Shown piece by piece: positions 26,396 to 34,898 of a stretch of 60,669 nt of DNA. The position numbers and the translations under genes were made by a program. Numbering within the stretch: the stretch's first letter is position 1; every line of letters starts with the position of its first letter. A model generated the notes under the pieces. That model made no database searches, was not told the origin of the DNA, and was given only the letters and a program-made list of their open reading frames with translations. Origin of the DNA: Flavobacteriales bacterium. GTDB taxonomy: Bacteria; Bacteroidota; Bacteroidia; CAIKAF01. The stretch lies in contig JANWKT010000037.1 in assembly GCA_025451235.1 (NCBI GenBank), forward strand, positions 1-60,669. Reading direction: 5' to 3'.

Positions 26396-26403
26396 CAAAT
26401 GTA
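26396..26403 (-). promoter_or_regulatory. Candidate -7 element (TACATTTG) for the sensor kinase
   Basis: Matches TAnnTTTG on the minus strand, 26 bases before the kinase ATG. Confidence 0.4.
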
Positions 26404-26473
26404 ATATTTTTTTGCCCACAGGGTTAATGCCACTCCAGAATGGATTCTTTTGCACAGCCAATAAATCATCCAT

Positions 26474-28216
26474 TTAATCAGCAGCTTCCTTTATCAATAC
26501 TTCTTCGAGATTTTTGCCTTGCACTTTATAGTACCTGCCATTTCCCTTTTTACTCATTTTCTCAAAATCCTTATCAATGGTAGGGGCATCTTCTTTGGTT
26601 CCGATCAAAAGAATAACCAGTTCTATGTTCTTCTTTTTAAAACTTCCCAGTAGCTTGGAAGCATCTCCATCCAATTGAAATTTCCCATCCGTTACCAAAA
26701 TGATCTTGTTCTTACCATTAGCGATCATATTGCTATCGGCTATGTCAAAAGCATGGCGAATACCCTCGCTTGCATTGGTAGCTCCATGGGTTTGGAGTTC
26801 ATCAATTTTTGTATTGATCCTTGTTTTTTGATCACAAGCCATGTTTCGTAAGAGAATATGACTATGGGTCGAAAAGGTAAGCAAAGAAATATGATCTGTT
26901 TTACGTTGTAAACCCACCAAGTATTTAGCTCCCTCCTTTAAAAGATCGAGCTTCCCCGGATCATGCATAGAGGCCGATACATCCAAGAGGAAAACCATAT
27001 GATGAGGAGAGGATTTATTGATCAACTGCTGATGCTCCGTAACTGCCGTATCCTTTCTATCCTGTACGGGTGGTTTTTCTTCGCCCGGTTTTACAAAATG
27101 AAAAATATAACTCCAACGCGGCCATTTCAACAGCACATTCTGATTGGTATCCACCCCGATCTGGGCAGCCATTTTCATCGAATAATCCAGGTTTTTCGAC
27201 AATTGTTTACCATCGGCACATTCAATCAGGTCATTGTAATCTTCAATCACCATATGTGTCCGGTCGACAAATTCATTATAGTTAATATCTGATTTTTTCA
27301 TAAACTCAGGATAATGATATTTATCCTTTACATACCAATACAAGGTAGTTTTCATCATGCTATAAAATGTGCAATATCTTGTATGAGGCATGGCCCCGTT
27401 ATTGGAAACCTTGTACCCGTATGATCCATAAAAAATAATTGAATCATTGGCAAGCGAAGCTTTGTTGAATTTCCTTACTGCCAGATCCATGGGATGGTTG
27501 TAAGAAGTATCACCCTTGAATAAACGTGCCTCCCATTGCTCTAATAAAACGATGATCATAAATGCTTCATCCTTTGCCTCTAATATCCTTTCTTGCGTCT
27601 TCAAGCGGGGTAATACCCCTAAGTAATACTCACGAATGTTATCATATAAATGATAAGCTCTTTGATGATAATGATCCAATATCTGTGATGTTTGTTCAAT
27701 AATATCCAATGCCGCCTTGAATTCGAAATCGGTCAAATAATTTTTATTGGTAACGTAGTCGTACAATCTGTGGTGCAAAATAACCAAGGAGTCCATGGTA
27801 TACTTAAAATCCAGTAAGGAATTTTTTAGAGAATCCTTGTTATTAAAAAACTTACCCGCTAATAATTTGTCGATGTTTTCTCTTTCCTGCAAATAAGGAT
27901 AGAGAATAAATTCGAAATCCGAAAACATACCTTCAGCATCCAAATGAATTTCAGGAAATCGTTGTGCATTATCATAGGATGAAATTCTCATGCCGGGATT
28001 TGCATGTGTGTACCAATAATTATCATTCCTTTTAGGCCTGCTGCTATGGATATAACCTTCGGCAAATTGTTTGATATCCCAGTATAATTCACGGTTGATC
28101 CTGCTACTCTCGTCCATATAATCAACAATCGTATTCAAGGTTCGTACCTGGTCATTCCTTGTCTGGGCATAGATGCATGCCATCGAAAACAGAATAAGAA
28201 AAATGAGTTTTTTCAA
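26474..28216 (-). CDS. Exported von Willebrand factor A domain protein
   Basis: About 580 residues. A signal peptide (KKLIFLILFSMACIYAQ) is followed by about 350 residues rich in helices, Tyr and charged residues that I do not recognise. Then comes a VWA domain with a complete MIDAS: DVSAS at about 412, a threonine/alanine segment HGATNASEGI and IILVTDGKF. Such domains bind metal-dependent protein ligands. No ATG precedes the signal. The best start is TTG at 28216; a TTG at 28237 lies inside a TAnnTTTG promoter element and would be upstream of, or at, the transcript start. It is about 100 bases upstream of the sensor kinase on the same strand. Confidence 0.75.
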   Translation of the reverse strand: MKKLIFLILFSMACIYAQTRNDQVRTLNTIVDYMDESSRINRELYWDIKQFAEGYIHSSRPKRNDNYWYTHANPGMRISSYDNAQRFPEIHLDAEGMFSDFEFILYPYLQERENIDKLLAGKFFNNKDSLKNSLLDFKYTMDSLVILHHRLYDYVTNKNYLTDFEFKAALDIIEQTSQILDHYHQRAYHLYDNIREYYLGVLPRLKTQERILEAKDEAFMIIVLLEQWEARLFKGDTSYNHPMDLAVRKFNKASLANDSIIFYGSYGYKVSNNGAMPHTRYCTFYSMMKTTLYWYVKDKYHYPEFMKKSDINYNEFVDRTHMVIEDYNDLIECADGKQLSKNLDYSMKMAAQIGVDTNQNVLLKWPRWSYIFHFVKPGEEKPPVQDRKDTAVTEHQQLINKSSPHHMVFLLDVSASMHDPGKLDLLKEGAKYLVGLQRKTDHISLLTFSTHSHILLRNMACDQKTRINTKIDELQTHGATNASEGIRHAFDIADSNMIANGKNKIILVTDGKFQLDGDASKLLGSFKKKNIELVILLIGTKEDAPTIDKDFEKMSKKGNGRYYKVQGKNLEEVLIKEAAD

Positions 28217-28234
28217 GAGTGATCGATTGATATA

Positions 28235-28242
28235 CAAATATA
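28235..28242 (-). promoter_or_regulatory. Candidate -7 element (TATATTTG) for the VWA gene
   Basis: Matches TAnnTTTG on the minus strand. Its last three bases are the more upstream TTG of the VWA reading frame, which argues that translation starts at the TTG 18 bases further on. Confidence 0.4.
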
Positions 28243-28293
28243 CAATTTAGATCGGTAGGCAACCTGACTGGTAGCTATGCGGCCAGGGGTGAA

Positions 28294-28335
28294 GCCTGCC
28301 TGCCATGTTGCAGGCCTGCGCTTCGGCAGGCAGGC
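28294..28335. repeat. GC-rich inverted repeat in an AT-rich gap
   Basis: GCCTGCCTGCC (28294-28304) and GGCAGGCAGGC (28325-28335) are exact reverse complements, with a T7 run starting seven bases after the right arm. It may work as a plus-strand terminator, but no plus-strand gene precedes it. The tetranucleotide unit CCTG/CAGG is repeated within each arm. Base composition differs sharply from the surroundings. Confidence 0.6.
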
Positions 28336-28360
28336 GGCATCCTTTTTTTATTTGCATTGA

Positions 28361-28528
28361 TCGGTATTTTCCATTCGTCAGATTAACCCACTTAAGTCGT
28401 GGGATATCAAGCGGCTGGCAAATGCTCTGGCAAAAATAAAAAAAGATACAGCGGAACACCGGACAGGCCGCCCAAAAAAAGATATTGTTAAAAGACTTGT
28501 TGAATTAATTCGGAAACTTAGATCTTAA
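28361..28528 (+). pseudogene. Possible decayed coding fragment (55 codons)
   Basis: After a TGA at 28358 the plus-strand frame stays open for 55 codons to TAA 28526-28528. The predicted peptide looks like a real basic helical protein: KSWDIKRLANALAKIKK, then EHRTGRPKKDIVKRL. GRPKK followed by a hydrophobic helix resembles the N-terminal linker of some transposases and integrases. There is no plausible start codon, and the last nine codons are antisense to the end of the gene ending at 28505, so this would be at most a remnant. Chance is a real alternative. Confidence 0.25.
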
Positions 28529-30694
28529 CATCAAGACCTTCCCTCGAAATTTATGTTTTTCGTCGAAGACATCGACAATATCGACCGAATAGACATAGAC
28601 ATCCTCCGGCAACATGATCCCTTGGTTATTTAATGAACCCTTCCATTCTTCCAATTGATCAGTGGTCTTAAAAATGGTACGGCCCCAACGATCATAGATA
28701 CGGAAATCATATTCCTTGATACCAATCCCTTTGCCTCTGAATCCATCATTCAATCCGTCCCAGTTGGCAGTAAAGGTATTAGGTATATTGAAAACAAACT
28801 CTGGTTTTACAATGATAGGAATGATCATCGTATCAGGGCAAGTATAAATATTATATACTATTTGCGTTAGATTGTAATGGCCTGTATCTGAATAAATATA
28901 CCATCCGTCGTTGCAGCTATTAGAACTATCCCCATTGCCGTAGAACATCCAGCAATCAACTACTCCGCCCGATGATTGATCGGTAATATAGAAATGTGGC
29001 CAGAAAATAGATTGCTCAATAGGGTCTACTGTAAAGTCGGCATTGGGCACAGGATATACATCGATCCAATTGGGTTTATTGATATTAATGGTGTCCTGGC
29101 AGCCCGTTAATGCGATCAGTTGAAAAGTAACCGAATAATCACCAGGAGTAAAATAAATATGGATAGGATCTTCTACTGTGTCGGTTCCTCCATCTCCAAA
29201 AGTCCAGTTGAACAATAGATCGTTATAGGCATAATTCACATCAGCAAAGAAATGTGCATCATAGTTCACACAACCAACGGTATCCACATCAATGGTTACG
29301 GTTGGATGCCCATATACCATAATATCATGCACCGCTGTATCTAAACACCCATCGAAATCAGCTGCCAACGTAACGGTATGAGGTCCGGCAGTCGCAAAAT
29401 TGACTCCCATCGTATTTTGCGTATTTGAGGTAGCCGGTGTGGCATCTGTGGTAAAGTCCCAGTTAAAAATGGTTCCGGCAGGCATAGCTCCGGTAGCGAT
29501 AAAATCAAAGCTATTCAAATCAATACATTGTCCGGTAGGCGTTGCAAAATCGATATCCATGTTTTCTCTTACATGAATGGTTACATAATCAGTATCTGCA
29601 CAGAAGAATCCGGGGTTAGCTACCAGCATAACTGTATACGTGCCAGTTGTAGGATAATTGTAGACAGGATTCTCCAAATTTGATGTATCGGTGATGATCA
29701 CTGGAACTCCAAAATCCCAATGCTGATAAACACTGTTGATCCCATGGTCTTCAAACTGAACTCCCAATCCTTCGCAACTTTCATATACCCCTCCATTTAA
29801 AATCCAGGTAGCAGGCACTTCAATATTTGCCTGAACGTTGCTTTGACAATTGGTTACATTGAACTGAAAATCTCTTCTATGTGTTCCTATCAATACTCCA
29901 TTCCTGTATTCGCTTACACAAACACTTACCACATATTGGCCCAATTGCGTTGGCGTTACTGTTAATACACCGGTATTGGGATCAATCGCTGCGGCCGGTA
30001 CACTTGCAATTGGATAGCCCGCAGAATAAGGGGGCTGAAAGGTGAGTGGTGAAAACGGTGGAGGACTTGTAATATAGGGTTGAGGATCATTCGGTGTAGC
30101 TCCCTCAAAGGTAGAACATAGCTGATAAACCAACGAATCACCGTCAGGATCAGTAGCTGAATGATCAAATACCAATGGCTCTCCTATACAAAGTGCGATC
30201 GGTGGGAAATTATTAAATCGTGGACTATTGTTGCATAGATCACTTGCCGGAACTTGTTCTGTGTAAGTGGCTCCGGTATTTCCAGGATCAATGATATTCA
30301 TGATCGTATTGTTCCTGCAGCATCTTTGGTAAGCAAAAATGTATCCGCTGGGTGAATTGGGTAAACTTACAACGGTTTGATAAATGGCTTGCTCCACACA
30401 AACATTGGCCGGCGGCTGAAAGCATGGATTGTTGGTAATAAATGGAACATTGGTAGACCCCGGAAATGGAACTTCAATTACCTGCATATAAGCTCCGGTA
30501 CCTGTCCAAATAGTGATCTTTGCAGGATCATCAAAGGGTGCCTGGCCTAAATAACAATCCCGATAAATTTTTAAAGTGATCCTATACGTGTTGTTCCCAA
30601 GACAATCGTAATATAACTCTCCTCCTATGATATGGGTTGCCCATGAAGTCTGTAGACAGCAAATAAGTGCACCCAGTAATAGAAGTTTTTTCAT
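28505..30694 (-). CDS. PKD-domain surface protein with T9SS type B (gliding-associated) tail
   Basis: A 729-residue secreted protein. The signal peptide is 1-19 (LQTSWA); the next 260 residues begin THIIGGELYYDCLGNNTYRITLKIYRDC, a conserved opening of large Bacteroidetes surface proteins. Several PKD-type beta domains follow (YQHWDFG, FNWDFTTDATPATSN, LFNWTFGDGGTDTVEDPIHIYF). The last 90 residues are a gliding-motility-associated C-terminal domain (FNIPNTFTANWDGLNDGFRG, FRIYDRWGRTIFKT, VLMLR). Type B domains target proteins through T9SS and commonly leave them attached to the surface. It lies 3 bases after a protein of the same class, so the two are co-expressed. Confidence 0.9.
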   Translation of the reverse strand: MKKLLLLGALICCLQTSWATHIIGGELYYDCLGNNTYRITLKIYRDCYLGQAPFDDPAKITIWTGTGAYMQVIEVPFPGSTNVPFITNNPCFQPPANVCVEQAIYQTVVSLPNSPSGYIFAYQRCCRNNTIMNIIDPGNTGATYTEQVPASDLCNNSPRFNNFPPIALCIGEPLVFDHSATDPDGDSLVYQLCSTFEGATPNDPQPYITSPPPFSPLTFQPPYSAGYPIASVPAAAIDPNTGVLTVTPTQLGQYVVSVCVSEYRNGVLIGTHRRDFQFNVTNCQSNVQANIEVPATWILNGGVYESCEGLGVQFEDHGINSVYQHWDFGVPVIITDTSNLENPVYNYPTTGTYTVMLVANPGFFCADTDYVTIHVRENMDIDFATPTGQCIDLNSFDFIATGAMPAGTIFNWDFTTDATPATSNTQNTMGVNFATAGPHTVTLAADFDGCLDTAVHDIMVYGHPTVTIDVDTVGCVNYDAHFFADVNYAYNDLLFNWTFGDGGTDTVEDPIHIYFTPGDYSVTFQLIALTGCQDTININKPNWIDVYPVPNADFTVDPIEQSIFWPHFYITDQSSGGVVDCWMFYGNGDSSNSCNDGWYIYSDTGHYNLTQIVYNIYTCPDTMIIPIIVKPEFVFNIPNTFTANWDGLNDGFRGKGIGIKEYDFRIYDRWGRTIFKTTDQLEEWKGSLNNQGIMLPEDVYVYSVDIVDVFDEKHKFRGKVLMLRSKFPN

Positions 30695-30697
30695 TTT

Positions 30698-32869
30698 TTA
30701 TCTTAGTAAATTAACATGGCCTATGTACCGATACTTTAATGATGCCGGTGTTTCCAGGTCCACCTTATAAGCATACACTCCTATCGGACAATTTCCATTT
30801 TTCCCGTCAGTTCCATCCCATCCTCTATGAATATCGTTTGTATAGAAGATCTCCTGACCCCAACGGTTAAAAATTCTCATTTCATATTTTACAAATCCTA
30901 AACCCAATCCGCTGAAGATATCATTCAACGCATCCCAATTTGGCGTAAATGTGTTAGGTATAAAGAACCTGAAGTCAGGATATGCATACACAACCGTAAA
31001 GGCAGTATCGGTACAACCAAATTCGTTAGTGACTACCAACATCACATTGTAATATCCGCTATCCAGATAAGTATGTTCAGGGTTTTGAAGTGCCGAAGTT
31101 TGTCCGTCACCAAAATCCCATAAATAACTCACTACATCAGGCGATGGGTGAGAAAAAAACTGAAGTGTTCGGTTTTCTTTGTACATATAGCTAATGGAAA
31201 CTTCGGGAGCCAGCACTGTTACCAGGGCACCATCAGTTAATGAATTTCCACAACTATCCGTTAAGATCACACTGTACAAGGTAGTTTCCATCGGAAACAC
31301 CAGCTTTGAAAAAATATTCGATTCGCCGGTACTCCAACTCAGGTTCAACGGGCCTATTCCGCCCCCAACCGACGCATTTAGTTGTACCGGGCTTCCAGGG
31401 CATATAGCAGTATCATCTGTAAAAGTAAGGATCAAAGGAGTAACATTCGGAACAAAAACGGTAAATGAATCCGTTACAGAATTACCACATTGATCCGTAG
31501 CAATGACGACGTAGGTTTCTGTATATCGAGCTATGAAGGGAATATAATTTCCCTGTCCTAATCCATCACTCCAACTCAAGGTAATATTTCCTGCTCCTCC
31601 CGTTGAAGTGGCAAATGCATATAATACCTCGTTGTTGCATACCAACGAAGTATCCGTTCTGGCGGTTACTGTCATCGGTGTTACATTCTGCAAATAAATA
31701 GTATCTCTTGGCATTTGTACATTAGGACATGCAGCCGTGTCAATTAATTCGATCACGATAAATTCCAATCCTTCCGGAACTCCATCCGCAATAGGTGTGA
31801 TGGTAATATGAGCCGTGCTCTGCCCCGCTGGAATGATCACTGTTGTTCCAGGAGGAGAAATGGTATAATCCACTCCATTGGTGGCCGAGCCCAATACCTG
31901 GTATTGAATGGAATTGGCCACGGAAGTATTTCCGGTAATGGTAAAAGTAACATCACCTTGTCCACAAGTTTCATAAAGGGTATCGGCACTGAAAGAACCA
32001 ATGATCTCTGAACTAACATCCATTCCATTGGAAGAAAAACTTTTCTCTTCAAGAAATACCCCAGAATCATAAATTCCATCCGAAACATCAGCAATAGCCA
32101 ACCTGATGGTATAGGTGCTGCATGGTATCACGGATGCCTGGGCCGTTAAGGGTCTGGTAAAACCATCATATTGAACGGTGGCTCCAGACGGGGGGTCATT
32201 GTCTACATAGTAAGCTGTGTTCGTAATATGGTTGATGGAATTAATAGCAACTGCAGTTCCAGGAGTTCCCGGTACAATAGCAATATTTTGATTGGTATAA
32301 TTTCCACCTCCTGGTTTAGGACCGGTTAAAAAGAATCCAAAAATATCGTTGAACTGGCTATTCACATATTCCTTGTATTCTTCAGAGGCGAAAACATATC
32401 TGAAATTAATGGAGTCTCCCTGTGGAATAAAGGTAAACTCGATCACGGTAGCATTAAAAGTTTGTTCAGGCGCAGAAATAGCATCCAATAGGCCATATCC
32501 TCCGGTCCCGTTATCAATCCCGGCATTCGGCATAGAATTAGGACCTACCGGTCCGTCGGGTCCGCTGATCGATCCGGTGGTCATGATCACTCCGCTGGAA
32601 AGCCCGATATTAGAAGAAGACCCGTTAAATGTCCCCATAGCAGTAGGCATGCCCTGAGAAGTGACGCTGATAATTTGCACCCCTCCCCCTAACAATACAT
32701 TCTGAACTAGCTGTGTAGCTGTGAGCCCCCCTGAAGTTTGTAGTTGCCCCCAAGCAAATGAGGTGGACAAAATGAGTCCAACTAAAATCTGAAATATGCG
32801 TATATAGGGCCTTTTCTGCAAAATTACCTTTCTCTTAGAACCTGCTAAAGTAGTGAAACACTTGGTCAT
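30698..32869 (-). CDS. Choice-of-anchor L / PKD protein with T9SS type B tail
   Basis: About 723 residues from the ATG at 32869; an ATG at 32908 is an alternative and neither has a clear ribosome site. The signal sequence (QILVGLILSTSFAWGQ) is preceded by an unusually long basic N-region. Residues about 45-290 are a choice-of-anchor L domain (LSSGVIMTTGSISG, INFRYVFASEEYKEYV, FNDIFGFFLTGP, YTIRLAIADVSDGIYDSGVFLE). A Calx-beta-like segment, Ig-like repeats and a PKD domain (YLWDFGDGQTSALQNPEHTY) follow. The end is a gliding-associated type B domain (FIPNTFTPNWDALNDIFSG, MRIFNRWGQEIFYTN). A large adhesin-like surface protein is likely. Confidence 0.88.
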   Translation of the reverse strand: MTKCFTTLAGSKRKVILQKRPYIRIFQILVGLILSTSFAWGQLQTSGGLTATQLVQNVLLGGGVQIISVTSQGMPTAMGTFNGSSSNIGLSSGVIMTTGSISGPDGPVGPNSMPNAGIDNGTGGYGLLDAISAPEQTFNATVIEFTFIPQGDSINFRYVFASEEYKEYVNSQFNDIFGFFLTGPKPGGGNYTNQNIAIVPGTPGTAVAINSINHITNTAYYVDNDPPSGATVQYDGFTRPLTAQASVIPCSTYTIRLAIADVSDGIYDSGVFLEEKSFSSNGMDVSSEIIGSFSADTLYETCGQGDVTFTITGNTSVANSIQYQVLGSATNGVDYTISPPGTTVIIPAGQSTAHITITPIADGVPEGLEFIVIELIDTAACPNVQMPRDTIYLQNVTPMTVTARTDTSLVCNNEVLYAFATSTGGAGNITLSWSDGLGQGNYIPFIARYTETYVVIATDQCGNSVTDSFTVFVPNVTPLILTFTDDTAICPGSPVQLNASVGGGIGPLNLSWSTGESNIFSKLVFPMETTLYSVILTDSCGNSLTDGALVTVLAPEVSISYMYKENRTLQFFSHPSPDVVSYLWDFGDGQTSALQNPEHTYLDSGYYNVMLVVTNEFGCTDTAFTVVYAYPDFRFFIPNTFTPNWDALNDIFSGLGLGFVKYEMRIFNRWGQEIFYTNDIHRGWDGTDGKNGNCPIGVYAYKVDLETPASLKYRYIGHVNLLR

Positions 32870-33011
32870 CCCCAAAAAATTAACATCATTATACAAGTCA
32901 AATTTCATTCCAAAAAAAACCGCCCGGTTTCTTCGCCTCCTCTAACCAACACTACCTTTTTAAATAATAACTGATATATTCGCCTTTTAGTTGCATTCAT
33001 TCAAACTATTT

Positions 33012-34385
33012 ATGGAAAAAGTACAAGGTTTTATCAAGGAAAATAAACAAAGATTCATGGATGAATTATTCGATCTCATCCGCATTCCCTCTATCAGTGC
33101 CGACTCTGCCTATAAAGCAGATGTCTTGAAAACAGCTGAGTTCTTAAAGGAAAAATTAATAGCGGCAGGTGCCGATAATGTTGAAATAAGCCCTACTCAA
33201 GGCCATCCAATCCTGTATGGAGAAAAGATCATTGACCCCAAATTACCTACGATCCTGGTATACGGGCATTATGATGTTCAACCGGCTGTGCCACTGGAGC
33301 TATGGACCACCCCACCTTTCGAGCCGACTATTCGGAACGAACGTATCTATGCCCGTGGATCTTGTGATGATAAAGGCCAGATGTATATGCACCTGAAGGC
33401 TTTTGAAGCGATGATGAAAACAGATTCTCTTCCGTGTAATGTTAAATTCATGATAGAAGGAGAAGAAGAAGTAGGATCACCTAACCTGGGCCCCTATTGC
33501 ATTGCCAACAAATCTAAACTAAAAGCAGATGTTTGTCTGATCTCCGATACCTCTATGATCGCCAATGATATTCCCTCGATCGATATTGGACTTCGTGGAC
33601 TTTCGTACCTGGAAGTGGAAGTAACAGGGCCTAACCGTGATCTGCACAGTGGTGTGTATGGGGGTGCGGTGGCCAATCCTATCAATGTTCTGGCCAAAAT
33701 GATCGCTTCCTTACATGATGAAAATAACCATATCACCATCCCTGGTTTTTATGATGGAGTGGTAGAACAAACTGCCGAAGAACGGGCAGAAATGGCCAAA
33801 GCTCCTTTTGACCTGGAAGAATATAAAAAAGATTTAGGTGTTGCCGAGATCTGGGGTGAAAAAGGATATACTACAAATGAAAGGACGGGTACCCGCCCTA
33901 CCCTCGATTGCAATGGAATTTGGGGAGGATATACTGGAGAGGGATCAAAAACCGTTTTACCATCTAAAGCATTCGCCAAAATCTCCATGCGGTTGGTTCC
34001 AAATCAAAATAGCCATCAGATCACAGAATTGTTTACCAAACATTTCAAGAGCATTGCACCTCCATCTGTAAAGGTAGAAGTTCGTCCACATCATGGCGGT
34101 GAGCCTGTATTAACTCCGACAGATAGTTTGGAATTCAAAGCTGCCAGTATGGCCATGGAAAAAACCTTTGGTAAAAAACCTATTCCAACCCGGGGCGGGG
34201 GAAGCATTCCCATTGTAGCCTTGTTCGAAAAAGAACTCGGCGTAAAATCAGTTCTCATGGGCTTTGGATTAGATATAGATGCTTTGCATTCTCCTGATGA
34301 AAGTTATGGTGTATTTAATTTCTATAAAGGAATTGAGACCATCCCTTATTATTATGAGAACTATACTCAGCTAAAAAAGCAATAA
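33012..34385 (+). CDS. M20 family dipeptidase
   Basis: A cytoplasmic zinc peptidase of 457 residues from the ATG at 33012; an ATG seven codons upstream is possible. Metal-site motifs are present: LVYGHYDVQP, RGSCDDKGQM, and the general-base segment MIEGEEEVGSPNLG. The dimerisation (lid) domain contains RDLHSGVYGGAVANPINVL, and LHSPDE near the end supplies the last metal ligand. Relatives hydrolyse dipeptides such as carnosine-like substrates. The stop shares a base with the next ATG (TAATG), coupling it to the LEA-like lipoprotein, although no functional link is apparent. Confidence 0.93.
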   Translation: MEKVQGFIKENKQRFMDELFDLIRIPSISADSAYKADVLKTAEFLKEKLIAAGADNVEISPTQGHPILYGEKIIDPKLPTILVYGHYDVQPAVPLELWTTPPFEPTIRNERIYARGSCDDKGQMYMHLKAFEAMMKTDSLPCNVKFMIEGEEEVGSPNLGPYCIANKSKLKADVCLISDTSMIANDIPSIDIGLRGLSYLEVEVTGPNRDLHSGVYGGAVANPINVLAKMIASLHDENNHITIPGFYDGVVEQTAEERAEMAKAPFDLEEYKKDLGVAEIWGEKGYTTNERTGTRPTLDCNGIWGGYTGEGSKTVLPSKAFAKISMRLVPNQNSHQITELFTKHFKSIAPPSVKVEVRPHHGGEPVLTPTDSLEFKAASMAMEKTFGKKPIPTRGGGSIPIVALFEKELGVKSVLMGFGLDIDALHSPDESYGVFNFYKGIETIPYYYENYTQLKKQ

Positions 34386-34867
34386 TGCAAATAGAAAAAA
34401 TAATCAACAAAAAGCTATGGTGCATCCTCGCCATGGCTTTTTTTATGTCCTCCTGTACCTTCACAGAGCCTACCATCGGTAACTTTAACTTTAAAAGCAT
34501 GAGTCCAAAAGAAGATGGTAACTTTCGCATAGAGGTAGAAGTGAAGGTGGACAATCCTAACAACTATAATATATGGCTTAAAAAGGGGAAATTTGATATC
34601 CTCATGGGCAATCAAAAGATGGGAACGGTTCATACCGTAGGGAAAGTAGTTCTCAAAAAACAGAAAAACGATTATTATATCATCAAAGCAGAAACCAAAC
34701 TAAATCCTGATGGAGCATTGCTCGGCATGCTTACCGGACTTACCAGCGGAGGTAACAAGCCGGTTACACTCAAAGGAGATATCAGGGCTGGAGTTTTTAT
34801 TTTCAGTAAGAAATTCGACATTGAATTTTCAGATAAACTTCCTTCCATGAGTTTGTTTGGGAATTAA
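34385..34867 (+). CDS. LEA type 2-like lipoprotein
   Basis: A 160-residue protein with a lipobox (FFMSSCTF, Cys24). The mature domain begins EPTIGNFNFKSMSPKEDGNFRIEVEVKVDNPNNYNIWLKKGKFDI, the immunoglobulin-like pattern of LEA14/WHy domains, where the V-x-N-P-N segment is conserved. In bacteria these small domains are exported and implicated in stress tolerance; the role here is not known. It starts within the stop of the M20 peptidase gene. Confidence 0.75.
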   Translation: MQIEKIINKKLWCILAMAFFMSSCTFTEPTIGNFNFKSMSPKEDGNFRIEVEVKVDNPNNYNIWLKKGKFDILMGNQKMGTVHTVGKVVLKKQKNDYYIIKAETKLNPDGALLGMLTGLTSGGNKPVTLKGDIRAGVFIFSKKFDIEFSDKLPSMSLFGN

Positions 34868-34898
34868 ATGGAACCATCGTTGCTTCATTCCGGAAAGC

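Noticed and set aside
28247-28459. 70-codon open frame on the minus strand in the 28.2-28.5 kb gap
   Set aside because: Its C-terminal half is a translation of the GC-rich inverted repeat, it has no protein-like hydrophobic pattern, and no ribosome site or promoter fits it.
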